From contig JAQGHZ010000156.1 of NCBI GenBank assembly GCA_028291485.1, positions 1 to 5,831 on the forward strand: DNA of 5,831 bases, in the 5' to 3' direction. The DNA is from Rubritepida sp. GTDB taxonomy: Bacteria; Pseudomonadota; Alphaproteobacteria; Acetobacterales; Acetobacteraceae. A program made the translations under genes and the position numbers. Below, one piece after another: positions 5,264 through 5,831 of the stretch; within the stretch, counting starts at the first letter, position 1; every line of letters begins with the position of its first letter. Under the pieces are notes generated by a model that had not been told where the DNA came from, did no database searches, and saw only the letters and a program-made list of their open reading frames with translations.

Positions 5264-5436
5264 GAGAGCATTCACCTGGTCGGCCAGGGATAGCGACGCG
5301 CTCGATGCCATGCTGCACAGGCTCACCCGTGGTCGCTGACAGCGCTGCTGGCGACGCTGGTGTTGCTTTTCGGTCTGCAGGGCGAACAGACCATCCGTCA
5401 GCCCACGGTGATGGTGCTACTCGCCGTTGCCAATCG
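5264..5436 (+). pseudogene. ACR3-type arsenite efflux pump fragment, frameshifted
   Basis: In one frame (from 5295) the sequence reads DALDAMLHRL. After a shift near 5324 the next frame gives PWSLTALLATLVLLFGLQGE, then QTIRQPTVMVLLAV. Another shift near 5428 would restore PIVL. This matches the late membrane helices of ACR3 (SBF/arsenical-resistance-3 family), where homologues read roughly ALDRTLARLQPLSLVALLAT, LVLLFGFQGEQI, then QPLVIALLAVPILIQ. ACR3 pumps arsenite out across the inner membrane, usually in an ars operon. Only about 45 of some 350 residues remain, with two frameshifts, so it is inactive. No arsR or arsC is visible. The family call is from remembered motifs. Confidence 0.6.
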
Positions 5437-5445
5437 TGTTGCCCG

Positions 5446-5577
5446 ATACGTCGGATCCGCAGATGGGTGTCGGCCGCCCTGATGCCCGAGGCGCGGCCAT
5501 GGTGGGCGGCGGCCGAGCGCGAGGCGGCGCACCCGCTCACCTCCCGGATCTCCGCCGCCTGGCGCGGCACCCGCGAT
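5446..5577 (+). pseudogene. C-terminal-like fragment of an unrecognised gene
   Basis: The plus frame reads RRIRRWVSAALMPEARPWW, AAAEREAAHPLTSRIS, then AAWRGTRD. About 39 of 42 codons from 5452 end in G or C, strongly coding-like. It starts directly after the arsenite-pump remnant, so its N-terminus appears to be missing, and it converges on the minus-strand gene ending at 5578. The frame stays open past 5578 as an antisense shadow. Removing one T from the TTT at 5577-5579 would create a TAG stop right after GAT while leaving the opposing gene's TAA intact, so a one-base slip may have destroyed the natural stop. The function is unknown. Confidence 0.35.
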
Positions 5578-5831
5578 TTAGCCCGTCGCGGGCCGCGTCG
5601 TCTTCGGGGCCCGCTGCCGGTGGGCCGGGGCGGGCTTCCGCTTCTCCTCCCAGGCGGCCTGCGCCCGATCCACCGCCTTCTGAGCGGCGTTTACCTTTCT
5701 CTCGGCCTCTTCCGCCGCCTGATCGGCGGCTTCCTGCTCGATGAGAGCCTGCATAAGCCGGGCGTGTGCCGCGTCCAGTCGCCCGTCCCCGCTCGGCTCA
5801 AGCACAACGAGGAGTGGCCCGTCCTGAACCG
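5578..5831 (-). CDS. Small charged coiled-coil protein, partial (N-terminus outside window)
   Basis: The minus-strand frame is open from the window edge (codons from 5829) to TAA at 5578-5580, giving at least 83 residues. After QDGPLLVVLEP comes a long Ala/Glu/Gln-rich amphipathic helix (EQEAADQAAEEAERK, AAQKAVDRAQAAWEEKRK), then a basic Pro/Arg-rich tail. About four fifths of codons end in G/C. GTG at 5805 is a possible internal start, but the frame and sensible residues continue upstream, so the true start is probably beyond the window. No family is recognised; short coiled-coil proteins of this kind are common as hypothetical genes in mobile regions. No signal peptide or membrane segment is visible in this part. 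Confidence 0.55.
   Translation of the reverse strand, partial: VQDGPLLVVLEPSGDGRLDAAHARLMQALIEQEAADQAAEEAERKVNAAQKAVDRAQAAWEEKRKPAPAHRQRAPKTTRPATG

Noticed and set aside
4772..5293. 173-codon plus-strand open frame starting with the IS5 N-terminus
   Set aside because: Only the first 15 or so residues match IS5. The true homology shifts frame near 4820, so the rest of this frame is noise.

Overview
The window is high-GC DNA (roughly 63-65% by eye, with strongly G/C-ending codons in the genes). The families present point to an alphaproteobacterium, most plausibly a Methylobacteriaceae-type organism: a MEDS-domain protein next to an HK4-type histidine kinase, a recombinase C-terminal domain typical of rhizobial/methylobacterial islands, and an IS5-family transposase remnant. 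The taxonomic call is an inference from family resemblance, not a measurement.

Layout from left to right. 1-128: nothing recognised. 129-299: minus-strand remnant of the C-terminal region of a serine-recombinase-type protein, carrying a nonsense codon. 317-1534: intact MFS transporter on the plus strand. 1518-1634: a second minus-strand recombinase remnant holding the extreme C-terminus of the same family. 1639-1842: plus-strand remnant of a phage terminase large subunit (GpA type), with an in-frame stop and a frameshift. 1843-2259: intergenic, with palindromes and a long imperfect hairpin (2123-2241) directly ahead of the next gene. 2260-2901 and 2922-4646: an intact two-gene unit made of a stand-alone MEDS-domain sensor protein and a GAF-PAS-HisKA-HATPase histidine kinase. 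4775-4928: IS5-family transposase remnant with two frameshifts. 4929-5170: minus-strand coding-like stretch of unknown identity. 5264-5436: plus-strand ACR3-type arsenite efflux pump remnant with frameshifts. 5446-5577: plus-strand C-terminal-like fragment of an unrecognised gene. 5578-5831: minus-strand partial gene for a small coiled-coil protein, running off the window.

The window therefore reads as two or three live loci (the MFS gene, the MEDS-kinase pair and probably the right-edge gene) embedded in a graveyard of mobile-element and cargo-gene fragments: recombinase, terminase, transposase and arsenic efflux. The most interesting functional unit is the MEDS-kinase pair. MEDS is known as the sensory domain of the dichloromethane-responsive regulator DcmR, but here it has no DNA-binding domain and sits 20 bases upstream of a soluble-looking kinase with no response regulator in view. 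The likely working model, which is inference, is that the MEDS protein feeds a ligand or redox signal to the kinase, which then phosphorylates a regulator encoded elsewhere. I see no CRISPR array, tRNA or rRNA. Nothing here proves a wholly new system; the MEDS-kinase pair with its upstream hairpin is the best candidate.
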